64,000 nt of DNA from DASVHS01 sp038244815 (lineage in GTDB: Bacteria > Acidobacteriota > Thermoanaerobaculia > Gp7-AA8). A program made the position numbers and the translations under genes. The number at the start of each line of letters is the position of its first letter. Position 1 is the first letter of the stretch. The stretch spans positions 1-64,000 of the forward strand of contig JBBRTB010000020.1 in the NCBI GenBank assembly GCA_038244815.1, written 5' to 3'. A model generated the notes under the pieces. The model saw only the letters and a list, made by a program, of their open reading frames with translations, did no database searches and was not told the DNA's origin. This document shows, piece by piece, positions 25,509-34,792 of the stretch.

Positions 25509-26204
25509 TCAGGACGTCTTGCCCTGCAGTCGGCGGAGCGCGGCCTGCTTGAGCGCGGTATTTATCCCCGTTCGCGCGATCGTCCGCACCTCGGAGTCGG
25601 GGAGGGTGGGAAGAATGCGCAACGCCGTGGCCTGAGGTGTCTTCGGGTTGTTGACCAGGGCCAGGCGGACCTCGAGGCTGGCCATCCACGTTCCGGTCTT
25701 CGAGATGACGTCCGCGATCTGGTAGTTGAGGAACGTCGACTTGGCGACGCGCACGACTTCATCGATGGTGAGCCGCGGGTTGCGCAGGACGGAGAGCAGG
25801 ACGCGCGGGTCGTTGTCCTGAACGAGCACGGCGCGCTCGGTCCGGTCTGCCCTCGCCGCCAGCATCAGCTTGTCCATTTGCGACTTCTGGCGTACGCGGT
25901 CCCAGGAGGTTTTCTGGTCGGTCTGTTCTTTCGGTAGCAGGCGATCGAGAATCGCGACGGGATCCACGTCAACGGCCACGGCCAGTCCGTCGGACAACTG
26001 GGCCACGACGGTCGCTTTCACGGGGAGCTCCGCCCCCGATGGCCCTCGCAGCGTCACGGTGAGGCTCGTGTTCGGCGCCACCGTCTCGCTCGTGGGCAGC
26101 CGGAGTCCGCCCATGGAGAGATTGGCGCTGTGCTCGTCGCGAAGCTCCTGCTCGCTTTCGAACTCCGCGCGGAACGCTCCATCCCCGGTGCGTTTGACGA
26201 TCAT
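25509..26204 (-). CDS. PilZ-like domain protein with C-terminal helical repeats
   Basis: 231 residues. The N-terminal 90 residues look like a PilZ-type beta-barrel (SANLSMGGLRLPTSETVAPNTSLTVTLRGPSG...VKATVVAQLSDGLAVAVDVDP), where NLSMGGL corresponds to the NxSxGG c-di-GMP motif; the RxxxR motif upstream is not obvious. The C-terminal part (LLSVLRNPRLTIDEVVRVAKS, VRLALVNNPKTPQATALRIL, LKQAALRRL) resembles the leucine-rich/HEAT-like repeats that accompany PilZ in Myxococcota and Acidobacteriota. Probably a c-di-GMP effector for motility or surface functions; the ligand is inferred. Confidence 0.7.
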   Translation of the reverse strand: MIVKRTGDGAFRAEFESEQELRDEHSANLSMGGLRLPTSETVAPNTSLTVTLRGPSGAELPVKATVVAQLSDGLAVAVDVDPVAILDRLLPKEQTDQKTSWDRVRQKSQMDKLMLAARADRTERAVLVQDNDPRVLLSVLRNPRLTIDEVVRVAKSTFLNYQIADVISKTGTWMASLEVRLALVNNPKTPQATALRILPTLPDSEVRTIARTGINTALKQAALRRLQGKTS

Positions 26205-26420
26205 CGGCTGGGATCACTCTACGCCGCTCCCGCTGCTGTGTCCGCATGACATTCTTCAGGCATCAGCGTATGGTGAGACTGCCTCGAGGACCTTCCTCGG
26301 CCTTCAGTTCGTCTGAACTAAGTCAGATCCTCTGAATCCTTCCTCTTAGCCAAACGATCCTTTCCGGCGAGACCGCGTGACATTGCGTCGCGTTTTCTGA
26401 CCCGCGAGGGAGGAGTGTCG

Positions 26421-26837
26421 ATGTCCTCGTTGTGGTTCCTCATCCCGGCGGTGGCGGTGGTGTTTCTGGCCGTCAGCCTCTTCCGGCAGTTCGCAACGGA
26501 CCGTTTCGATGCATTCACGGAGCGGCTGCGCGGTTCATCGCGTCTGGTCAGTCGCGCGGAGCTCGTGGACGGCAACCGCCACATCAACGTGGCCCTGGCT
26601 CTCACCGACTCCTCGGTGATCTATGAGAGTGCCAACGGTCAGTCGTCCGTCGACCGGCAGTGGATCCAGGAGGTCGAGTACGAGAGCGAGTTGTCGACCG
26701 GACAGATGGTGTCCGGCGGAAAAGTACTGAGGTTGCGCTGCTTCAGCAACACGTTCGAATTCGTGTTGCGGTCCGCCGCGGCCCGGGAGTGGGAGCAGGT
26801 TCTTCCCGCGCACAGGATCCTGAGCGCTCAAGCGTAG
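26421..26837 (+). CDS. Small membrane-anchored protein with PH-like domain, function unknown
   Basis: 138 residues from the ATG at 26421, five bases after GGGAGGAG. Residues 1-20 form one membrane segment (LWFLIPAVAVVFLAVSLF). The rest is soluble and beta-rich (LVSRAELVDGNRHINVALALTDSSVIYES, VEYESELSTGQMVSGGKVLRLRCFSNTFEFVL), ending with a helix REWEQVLPAH; this arrangement looks like a pleckstrin-like fold. I do not recognise the family. It is the first of three small genes (26421-27402) that lie close together and may be cotranscribed. Confidence 0.65.
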   Translation: MSSLWFLIPAVAVVFLAVSLFRQFATDRFDAFTERLRGSSRLVSRAELVDGNRHINVALALTDSSVIYESANGQSSVDRQWIQEVEYESELSTGQMVSGGKVLRLRCFSNTFEFVLRSAAAREWEQVLPAHRILSAQA

Positions 26838-26855
26838 TTCTAAAGGAGAGAAAGC

Positions 26856-27137
26856 ATGTCTTATCTATTGATCGTTGTGATCGGTACCGTCGCCGGGTGG
26901 GTTGGCGGGCAGTTTCTGAAGGGGAATGAAGAGGGAATCATGATCGACCTGATCGCCGGTGCGGTCGGCGCGGTCGTGGTCGTCCTCATCGCGCGCGCGG
27001 TCGGTTCGGCGGCGATGAGCGGATACACGATCAGCACGGTTCTGGCGATCGCCGGCGCCTTCGGTTCCCTCTACGCCACGCGCCGTTTCATGAAAGCGCG
27101 ACTCGTTCCGGCGCCCCGCCCCCGCCGCCGGATGTAA
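26856..27137 (+). CDS. Small transmembrane protein, GlsB/YeaQ/YmgE-like
   Basis: 93 residues with AAAGGAGAG upstream of the ATG. Three hydrophobic segments are visible: YLLIVVIGTVAGWVGGQFL, IMIDLIAGAVGAVVVVLIARAVG and ISTVLAIAGAFGSLYA. The Gly-rich first segment, the short GNEEG loop and the second glycine-rich segment are the pattern of transglycosylase-associated (GlsB/YeaQ/YmgE) membrane proteins, which are induced by stress. The tail RPRRRM is strongly basic and cytoplasmic. Function is not established in the family. Confidence 0.65.
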   Translation: MSYLLIVVIGTVAGWVGGQFLKGNEEGIMIDLIAGAVGAVVVVLIARAVGSAAMSGYTISTVLAIAGAFGSLYATRRFMKARLVPAPRPRRRM

Positions 27138-27141
27138 CCCT

Positions 27142-27402
27142 ATGGACAGGCAGGTCGTTCGGGAGACCGCGGGGCGAGTGCTGCGCAGCGACGATCTCGC
27201 CGGCAGCGAGCGGGAGCAAGCGGCGGCGTTCCTCCGCGAGAACCCCGCCCTCGGCAATCCGCACATGGTGCGATGCTCGTGGTGCCACGTGACGACGATG
27301 CTCTTTCGCGACGAGGATCTGGGTGGCTTCACGCGAACGCGGCACGGGTGGCGCTGCACGAACTGCGACGAGCATGCGGCCAGCCAGGAGGTCAGATTCT
27401 GA
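27142..27402 (+). CDS. Small zinc-ribbon-like protein
   Basis: 86 residues starting 5 bases after the previous stop. Two CxxC pairs are visible, CSWC (about residue 50) and CTNC (about residue 76), spaced as in a zinc ribbon, with HVTTMLFRDEDLGGFTRTRHGWR between them. The N-terminal half is helical and polar (ETAGRVLRSDDLAGSEREQAAAFLRE). No family recognised; nucleic-acid or protein binding through the ribbon is possible. Confidence 0.6.
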   Translation: MDRQVVRETAGRVLRSDDLAGSEREQAAAFLRENPALGNPHMVRCSWCHVTTMLFRDEDLGGFTRTRHGWRCTNCDEHAASQEVRF

Positions 27403-27460
27403 CGGGAGCTCCGAGCCTGTGGAGACGGGAGACCACTTCTCCACGAGAAGCCGGATCGCG

Positions 27461-29524
<2,064 letters not shown>

Positions 29525-29841
29525 TCACTGTTGCGTGCCACGCAAACAATGAGCACGGCCTGGTAAGAGCCTGACCCTTTGCCGTGGTTCATCGATTCCC
29601 GGACCGAAAGCATCGCATCGGAGCTGTTGAACGCATCGACGGGCGTGATCCCGCACCGCAGAACTATCAGTCCTGATTGAACTTCCGCTGGTGTTTCGGG
29701 GATGGTGAGCGACCACATGACCTGGACCTCCGGTGCGGGCTGGACGACCCTCACCTGGGCCGAATGCTACTCATGGAGGAGGCAGGAATCTGTTCAATAA
29801 GAGACGTTTTCAACAGATCGGCCCAGTGCTATCGTATTGCC
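29525..29841. other. Intergenic region between divergent hybrid kinase and Crp/Fnr genes
   Basis: About 315 bases if the Crp/Fnr protein starts at 29842. The Crp frame is open back to 29677, with ATG codons at 29764 and 29773, so up to 80 bases of it could be coding. A short minus-strand open frame at 29479-29754 overlaps the kinase start, has no recognisable family and was not accepted. It should contain promoters for both flanking genes; none is clear by eye. Confidence 0.4.
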
Positions 29842-30522
29842 GTGGCAGCTACTGTATCGAGGCGCTTAGCTAACAAGCGAAACCCGGCGTTCGATCTCAA
29901 GGCCTTCCTCGAGGACGCCGGACTGGGCAGAACGATCGTCGACTTCAAGAAGAACGACATTCTGTTCTCCCAGGGCGATGCCGCGGACACCATTTTCTAT
30001 GTCACCAAGGGCAACGTGAGGCTCACCGTCGTCTCCCAGACCGGCAAGGAAGCGACCGTGGCCCTGCTGGAAACCGGGGACTTCGTCGGGGAATCCTGTG
30101 TCGCCGTGGCCGAGCGCCTGCGCGTGGTCACCGCCACCGCGCTCACCCGGTGCACGCTGATGCGCATCGAGAAGAAAGAGATGGTCCGCGTGATTCGTGA
30201 GGAGCACGCCTTTGCCGATGTCTTTGTCTCTTTCCTTCTGGCCCGGAACGCACGCATCCAGGCCGACCTCGTCGATCAGCTCTTCAACTCCAGCGAGAAA
30301 CGGCTGGCGCGCATCCTGTTGCTGCTCGCCCACTTCGGGAAGGAAGGCGAGCCGGAAACCGTGGTTCCGAAGATCAGCCAGGAAGTGCTCGCCGAAATGA
30401 TCGGCACGACGCGGTCGCGCGTGAATTTCTTCATGAACCGATTTCGAAAACTGGGGTTCATCGATTACAACGGCGGTCTGGAAGTGCATAGCTCGCTCCT
30501 CAACGTGATCCTTCACGACTGA
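29842..30522 (+). CDS. Crp/Fnr-family transcriptional regulator
   Basis: 226 residues from the GTG at 29842, chosen because it gives the usual family length; ATG at 29764 would add 26 residues. cNMP-binding fold: KKNDILFSQGDAADTIFYVTKGNVRLTVVSQTGKEATVALLETGDFVGESCVA. The HTH_Crp region contains ISQEVLAEMIGTTRSRVNFFMNRFRKLGFIDYNGG. No N-terminal cysteine cluster is present, so it is not an FNR-type oxygen sensor. The segment LVDQLFNSSEKRLARILLLLAHFGKEG is almost invariant in a regulator subgroup abundant in Acidobacteriota. Confidence 0.85.
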   Translation: MAATVSRRLANKRNPAFDLKAFLEDAGLGRTIVDFKKNDILFSQGDAADTIFYVTKGNVRLTVVSQTGKEATVALLETGDFVGESCVAVAERLRVVTATALTRCTLMRIEKKEMVRVIREEHAFADVFVSFLLARNARIQADLVDQLFNSSEKRLARILLLLAHFGKEGEPETVVPKISQEVLAEMIGTTRSRVNFFMNRFRKLGFIDYNGGLEVHSSLLNVILHD

Positions 30523-30613
30523 CAGTTCGGTTGCCGGCTGAGACCGCGAAGCCGGCGTCTCCTTTTGCACAGACTCCGCGGCCGGATACGGCTATGGTTC
30601 GGAATGACCCACC

Positions 30614-31096
30614 ATGCCCCGCCGCGCGCTAATCCTGATCGGCCTTCTGTTGTCCTCTACTGCCTTCGCGCAGTCCGAGGCGATCAATCTGACTGTTCTG
30701 TTTCGAGCCGGCGGGATCGACGTCGAAAACCTGGTGGTCTACAGAGTCAGCGACATCGTCCTGATCCGCGGCAGGACCTCCGATATCGTGATGGCCGCCC
30801 AGGCCGGTCGTTTTGCGAAGAGCCTTGGCTATGAGCGCGTAGCGAACCTGATCGAGATCGTACCGGGCCTCGCCGACAGCGCCATCGAACGCCATGGCGC
30901 CCGCGAGCTGGACATGGCCAGCGAACTGGAAGGCTGCGATTTTCAGATCCGGTCCATCGCCGGCGTGGTCTCGCTCACGGGCCACGTCCGCCAGGACATC
31001 CAGGGAGACCGCGCCGTGGCCATTCTCCGCAGGATCGACGGGGTCAAGAGCGTGCATACGGAGCTCGCTCCGGTGAAGCCGGCCGCGACTCCATAA
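30614..31096 (+). CDS. Exported BON-domain-like protein
   Basis: 160 residues with signal peptide MPRRALILIGLLLSSTAFAQ. Two BON-like units are visible: VENLVVYRVSDIVLIRGRTSDIVMAAQAGRFAKSLGYERVANLIEIV and the second CDFQIRSIAGVVSLTGHVRQDIQGDRAVAILRRIDGVKSVHTEL, which carries the V-L-x-G-x-V pattern of BON domains. BON domains bind lipids or outer-membrane components, and the protein is expected to be periplasmic. The CGGAATGAC repeat ends 5 bases before this gene. Confidence 0.75.
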   Translation: MPRRALILIGLLLSSTAFAQSEAINLTVLFRAGGIDVENLVVYRVSDIVLIRGRTSDIVMAAQAGRFAKSLGYERVANLIEIVPGLADSAIERHGARELDMASELEGCDFQIRSIAGVVSLTGHVRQDIQGDRAVAILRRIDGVKSVHTELAPVKPAATP

Positions 31097-31108
31097 GCCG
31101 TAGCCCGC

Positions 31109-31125
31109 CAGGCCCGGCGATCTCG
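31109..31125. repeat. 17-bp direct repeat, left copy
   Basis: CAGGCCCGGCGATCTCG, identical to 31909-31925. The two copies bracket the decayed nucleotidyltransferase and its partner gene with 783 bases between them. No transposase is present. Confidence 0.75.
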
Positions 31126-31185
31126 GGCAGGGGATCGGCTTGAAGTGATATCGAAGACACATGCACTTCGGTATCCTGCTGCGCC

Positions 31186-31681
31186 GTGGATAACTTCGGT
31201 GCCGCGCTTGCCGCGGTTCACGCTCCTGAAGAGCGAAGGGATCATTACGGAATACGCCGTAGGCGGCGCGATGGCGTATGCCTTCTGGAGTGAGCCGACC
31301 GCAACGTTCGATCTCGACGTTTTCGTATTGTTGGGGTCACCGGGAATGCTCACCGATCTTGGACCGATAGATCGGTGGGCGAAATCCCGTGGCTATCCTT
31401 AGGTCGCCGAGCACATCCTGATCGCTGGGATTCCCGTTCAGTTGATTCCTGCGTACGAACTGGCCTCCGAGGCTGTCGCGAAAGCGGTGGAGTTGGACTA
31501 TGACGGCCAGCCAGTGCGGGTAATCACGCCGGAGTACCTGATTGCAATGTACCTTGAGCCTGGCGCGAGAACTCACAAGCGCCTTGCTCGCGTGGGCGGC
31601 CTGCTGGACGAGGGGAATGTGGACCGGCGCTTGCTGAGTGTCCTGCTGGAGCGGTATAACCTGGAGCTGCCTGAACAATGA
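31186..31681 (+). pseudogene. AbiEii/MNT-like nucleotidyltransferase, broken by a stop and a probable frameshift
   Basis: The reading frame TLLKSEGIITEYAVGGAMAYAF, EPTATFDLDVFVLLGSPG shows the GG-x-A...DLD metal site of nucleotidyltransferase-fold proteins of the AbiEii/DUF1814 group. An in-frame TAG at 31400-31402 interrupts it after KSRGYP; the same frame resumes with VAEHILIAGIPVQLIPAYELASEA and continues to 31681. The N-terminus is also displaced: GTG at 31186 opens MDNFGAALAAV in another frame, a likely native start, implying a frameshift near 31220. Related genes pair with a small helical protein, here intact and overlapping by 4 bases. Because TAG is not Sec and no pyrrolysine system is expected, this is decay. 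Confidence 0.7.
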
Positions 31682-31881
31682 AACCGGATCGCGTCCCCAA
31701 CGCCGTCCACCAGCTACGCGAAGGTAAGCGCGAGATGCGCGAAGCGCGCACGAAGATGAGCCTGCCAGAGAAAGTCGAGCAGGTCACACGTCTTCAGGCC
31801 GCCATGCTCCCAACGATTCGTCGCCGCCGAAAACTAGAGATCATTGAGCGCGTTTGGTCGCTGTCGCGGACACGCGAATGA
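31678..31881 (+). CDS. Small helical partner of the nucleotidyltransferase (putative TA-like module)
   Basis: 67 residues starting ATG at 31678, overlapping the pseudogene stop (ATGA). Highly charged and helical (LREGKREMREARTKMSLPEKVEQVTRLQAAMLPTIRRRRKLE). Small basic proteins of this sort often accompany nucleotidyltransferase-fold genes as the second component. With the first gene broken, it may be an orphan. No known domain recognised. Confidence 0.55.
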   Translation: MKPDRVPNAVHQLREGKREMREARTKMSLPEKVEQVTRLQAAMLPTIRRRRKLEIIERVWSLSRTRE

Positions 31882-31908
31882 AGACTCACGCCATTCAGCG
31901 GGAGTCAT

Positions 31909-31925
31909 CAGGCCCGGCGATCTCG
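31909..31925. repeat. 17-bp direct repeat, right copy
   Basis: CAGGCCCGGCGATCTCG, identical to 31109-31125. It ends 7 bases before the -35 element of the his leader promoter. Confidence 0.75.
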
Positions 31926-31932
31926 TGGAAAT

Positions 31933-31961
31933 TTGACATCGCTGTCCGGTGTCTTTACAGT
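31933..31961 (+). promoter_or_regulatory. Promoter of the histidine operon leader
   Basis: TTGACA at 31933-31938, a 17-base spacer, then TACAGT at 31956-31961: a consensus -35 and a 4/6 -10. Transcription would begin near 31968, only about five bases before the ATG of the leader peptide, so the leader mRNA would be almost leaderless. No Shine-Dalgarno is present before that ATG, consistent with this. Confidence 0.6.
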
Positions 31962-31972
31962 CCGCAACGCCT

Positions 31973-32032
31973 ATGAAGTCCACACTCGCTCATCGCCACC
32001 ACCACCATCACCATCACCATCACGTGATGTAG
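31973..32032 (+). CDS. hisL: Histidine operon leader peptide (10 His in 19 residues)
   Basis: ATG at 31973 to TAG at 32030-32032 encodes 19 residues, MKSTLAHR followed by nine consecutive histidines and then VM. Ten of 19 codons are His (CAC/CAT). It sits between a good promoter and a U-run terminator directly upstream of hisZ. This is the arrangement of a classical his attenuator: ribosome stalling at His codons when charged tRNA-His is scarce should prevent terminator formation. The peptide itself is expected to have no function beyond regulation. Confidence 0.85.
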   Translation: MKSTLAHRHHHHHHHHHVM

Positions 32033-32086
32033 GGGTGCCTTGTGCAAAGCGCCCCGAAGTCGAGAAGGGGCGCCGCGGAGCGAAGA
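32032..32086 (+). promoter_or_regulatory. Alternative RNA pairings of the his attenuator
   Basis: Three segments can pair in exclusive ways: GGGGTGC at 32032-32038 with GCGCCCC at 32049-32055 (7 bp, one G-U), or GCGCCCC with GGGGCGC at 32067-32073 (7 bp perfect). The segment GGAG-CG-AAGA at 32077-32086 can pair with TCTTCTCC at 32109-32116, the 5' arm of the terminator, with a two-base bulge. The first segment begins on the stop codon of the leader peptide, so a ribosome at the His run or at the stop would change which pairing forms. The scheme is inferred from base pairing alone. Confidence 0.45.
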
Positions 32087-32104
32087 ATCATCAGAACTCT
32101 CCAG

Positions 32105-32137
32105 AACCTCTTCTCCACCCGGGGAAGGGGTTTTTTT
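32105..32137 (+). terminator. Intrinsic terminator / attenuator upstream of hisZ
   Basis: AACCTCTTCTCC at 32105-32116 and GGGGAAGGGGTT at 32121-32132 pair over 12 bp (two G-U) around the loop ACCC, followed by TTTTTTT at 32131-32137. It lies between the His-rich leader peptide and hisZ. The 3' arm also contains AAGGGG (32125-32130), eight bases before the hisZ ATG and the only good ribosome binding site for hisZ, so the hairpin could block both transcription and translation. Confidence 0.8.
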
Positions 32138-32138
32138 G

Positions 32139-32987
32139 ATGGTTCGACAGATTCGATATCCCACCGGAGTGCGGCCGCTGCTCATCGAGGCCGCGGCGCG
32201 GCGCAAGCGCGTGGAACGCCGCTTCGCCGGTGCGCTGGAAGCCGCGGGCTTCGCCGAGATCATCCTGCCCGTGCTCGACTACGTCGACGCGTACGCCGCG
32301 GTGGCCTCGAGCGCGTCCGCGAAGCGCGCCTACCGCTTCGTCGATCGCGACGGTGAGCTCGTTTCGCTTCGCGCCGACTTCACGCCCATGGTCGCCCGCG
32401 CGCTCGCGCCCGTGATCGACAGCGAGCGATTGCCTCTGCGCGTTTTCTATCGCGGCGATGTGATCCGCTGCGAACGCTCGCGGCTCGGAGCGAGCCGGGA
32501 GATGTTTCAGATCGGCGCGGAGATCGTCGGCGACGACTCCATCGCCGCGGACGTGGCGGTCCTCAGGTTGGCGGCGGACCTGGCCGGCGACGCCACCATC
32601 GTCTACACCGATGCGCGCGTGATGAATGCGCTGGCCAGCGCGTCGCCGGCGCTCCGCGAAGCGCTGGTCAGCAAGAAGTCATCGTCCGATCCGCTGGCCG
32701 ATCGACTCCTCGGCGGCACGGCCACGATCGACGACGTTCGGAGCTTCGCGCCCGCGGCTGCCGAGCGTCTGGCCACGATCTCCTCGTTGCTCGACTCCCG
32801 CTTCGTCCTGCACCTCGGCGACGCCGACGACGGCCCGACCTATTACACGGGAATCCGCTTCGCCGTTTACGCCGGCCCGGCGCGCTCGAAAATCGCGCAG
32901 GGCGGACGCTACGACGACCTCTACGAAAGGCTTGGAGCGGCCGCGCCGGCGGTCGGCTTCACGTTCACCATCGATGATCTCGACTGA
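32139..32987 (+). CDS. hisZ: ATP phosphoribosyltransferase regulatory subunit
   Basis: 282 residues from ATG 32139, the start directly after the terminator; an upstream GTG (32040) would have to be translated through the attenuator and is not credible. Class II aminoacyl-tRNA-synthetase-like fold: YPTGVRPLLIEAAARRKRVERRF, ALEAAGFAEIILPVLDYVDAY, FVDRDGELVSLRADFTPMVAR, and YYTGIRFAVYAGP...AQGGRYDDLYERLG. HisZ lacks charging activity and activates short-form HisG for the first step of histidine synthesis. It overlaps hisG by 14 bases. Confidence 0.88.
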   Translation: MVRQIRYPTGVRPLLIEAAARRKRVERRFAGALEAAGFAEIILPVLDYVDAYAAVASSASAKRAYRFVDRDGELVSLRADFTPMVARALAPVIDSERLPLRVFYRGDVIRCERSRLGASREMFQIGAEIVGDDSIAADVAVLRLAADLAGDATIVYTDARVMNALASASPALREALVSKKSSSDPLADRLLGGTATIDDVRSFAPAAAERLATISSLLDSRFVLHLGDADDGPTYYTGIRFAVYAGPARSKIAQGGRYDDLYERLGAAAPAVGFTFTIDDLD

Positions 32988-33618
32988 CCCCTTACGCATC
33001 GCTGTTCCCAAAGGACGCCTGCAGGACGACGTGCTGGGCGCGTTCGCCGCCGCCGGCTGCCGCATTCCTTCGCCCGACGAACTCCGGTCGCGCAGGCTCG
33101 TCTTCACGATCGACGACATCGAATGGATCTTCGTCAAGGACTGCGACGTGCCCGTCTACGTCGAGCACGGCGCTGCCGATGCCGGCGTGGCCGGCCTCGA
33201 TCAGATCCTCGAGCACGACTCCACGGCGTACTCGCTGCTGGAGTTTCCGTTCGGGCGCTGCCGCATGTCGCTGATCGCGAACCAGGAGGCCGCGCCGCTC
33301 GGCGACCGCTCGACGGTGGCCACGAAGTATCCCCGTATGGCCCGGCAGTTTCTCGATCGCCGCGGTTCCCATGCCGAGATCGTTCCGCTCGGTGGATCGG
33401 TGGAGCTGGCAGCGGTGCTCAGGCTGACGTCGCACGTGATCGACCTGGTCCAGACCGGCGAGACGATTCGCGCCAACGGCCTCGTGGAAACGGAACACGT
33501 TCTGGACATCGCTCCGCGGCTGATCGTCGGCCGCGATTCCTATCGAAGACAGATGAAACGGATCCGCGAGCTGTCGGCGCGGATGGAGGAGAGTCTCGAT
33601 GTCACTGTACAAGGCTGA
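32974..33618 (+). CDS. hisG: ATP phosphoribosyltransferase, short form
   Basis: 214 residues, the short HisG form that lacks the C-terminal regulatory domain and depends on HisZ, encoded just upstream. Start ATG at 32974 inside the hisZ 3' end. Visible motifs: LRIAVPKGRLQDD, KDCDVPVYVEHGAADAGVAG, ATKYPRMARQFLDRRG, PLGGSVELAAVL and DLVQTGETIRANGL (phosphoribosyl-pyrophosphate loop). It condenses ATP with PRPP. The hisD ATG lies inside its 3' end, after GGAGGAGAG. Confidence 0.92.
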   Translation: MISTDPLRIAVPKGRLQDDVLGAFAAAGCRIPSPDELRSRRLVFTIDDIEWIFVKDCDVPVYVEHGAADAGVAGLDQILEHDSTAYSLLEFPFGRCRMSLIANQEAAPLGDRSTVATKYPRMARQFLDRRGSHAEIVPLGGSVELAAVLRLTSHVIDLVQTGETIRANGLVETEHVLDIAPRLIVGRDSYRRQMKRIRELSARMEESLDVTVQG

Positions 33619-34792
33619 CTCCGACGAAGGCCGTAGTGCTCTTCGCGATGTGGAGCAGCGCCGCGAAGCGAGCGTCACCGACGCCTTGCGCGTCGCTGAC
33701 GAGGCCATTGCCGGCGTGCGCGCGCGCGGCGACGATTTCGTGCGCGAGCAGATCGAGCGCTTCGACGGCGTCAAGGTCGATCCGATCAAGGTGGCGCCGC
33801 GCGACGTGAGAGTCGATCCTGCTCTCGCCGACGCCATCGACACGGCCATCGTTCGCGTCCAGCTGTTTCACCGGCAACAGATGCCGGCGAGCTACACCTG
33901 GCGCTACGCCGGAACCGAGGCGACGCATCGCGTGAGGCCGCTGCGCCGCGTGGGCGTATACGTTCCCGGCGGACGGGCGGTGTATCTGTCGACGCTCATC
34001 ATGACCGCGGTGCCGGCGGGCATCGCCGGCGTGTCGCAGATCGTCGCCGCAACCACACCGGCCGCCGCCGGTCGCGACGAGTTCCATTACGTGTGCCACC
34101 AACTTGGCATCAACGAGATCTATCGGGCCGGGGGCGCGGCAGGTGTGGCCGCGCTGGCCCTGGGAACGCAGTCGCTCGAGCGCGTCGACAAGATCGTCGG
34201 TCCCGGCAATCAGTATGTGACCGCCGCGAAGGCGCGTCTCGCCGGCGTCACCGGCATCGACATGCTGGCGGGACCGACCGAGCTCGTCGTGATCGCCGGC
34301 GAGACAGCGAACATCGACTTCGTGGCCGCGGATCTCGCGGCGCAGGCGGAGCATGGACCCGACTCGGCCGTGATCTGCATCTGGATCGGCCGCGGTGTCG
34401 ATCTCCCGCAGGCGACGGTCAATCTCATTGTCGACACGGCGGATGAGGCCATCGCCATCGCCAACCGCATCGCTCCCGAGCACCTTTCGATCCAGACGAG
34501 CGATGCGAAGGATCTCGCCCAGAAGGCGGAGAATTGCGGCGCCGTGTTCTGCGGACCGTCGTCGCCGGTCGCGGCCGGCGACTATATCGCCGGACCGAAC
34601 CACGTTCTCCCGACCGGTGGCAGCGCCCGCTTCGCGTCACCGCTCGGCGTCTACGATTTCGTGAAGCGTTCGAACATCATCTCGATGTCCGAAGAGGCCC
34701 TTGCGGCGGTGGCGCCGCTGGCACAGCTTCTGGCGGAGTTCGAGGGGCTGCCGCTGCACGCGCGTTCGCTGGCGCAGAGGAGCCTGGCATGA
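33599..34792 (+). CDS. hisD: Histidinol dehydrogenase
   Basis: 397 residues, somewhat shorter than the usual 430. Motifs: VGVYVPGGRAVYLSTLIMTAVPA, YRAGGAAGVAALALGT, KIVGPGNQYVTAAK, MLAGPTELVVIA and AEHGPDSAVI; zinc/catalytic residues are in IAPEHLSIQT and in GPNHVLPTGGSARF. It oxidises L-histidinol to L-histidine in two NAD-dependent steps. The ATG is within the end of hisG, and the stop overlaps the hisC ATG (ATGA). Confidence 0.93.
   Translation: MSLYKADSDEGRSALRDVEQRREASVTDALRVADEAIAGVRARGDDFVREQIERFDGVKVDPIKVAPRDVRVDPALADAIDTAIVRVQLFHRQQMPASYTWRYAGTEATHRVRPLRRVGVYVPGGRAVYLSTLIMTAVPAGIAGVSQIVAATTPAAAGRDEFHYVCHQLGINEIYRAGGAAGVAALALGTQSLERVDKIVGPGNQYVTAAKARLAGVTGIDMLAGPTELVVIAGETANIDFVAADLAAQAEHGPDSAVICIWIGRGVDLPQATVNLIVDTADEAIAIANRIAPEHLSIQTSDAKDLAQKAENCGAVFCGPSSPVAAGDYIAGPNHVLPTGGSARFASPLGVYDFVKRSNIISMSEEALAAVAPLAQLLAEFEGLPLHARSLAQRSLA

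Noticed and set aside
31400..31402. TAG as pyrrolysine codon
   Set aside because: Pyrrolysine is confined mainly to methylamine methyltransferases in few lineages; a nearby frameshift in the same gene points to decay.
31991..32023. Poly-His codon run as a cloning tag or vector contamination
   Set aside because: It is inside a natural promoter-leader-terminator arrangement directly upstream of the his operon, with no vector sequence.
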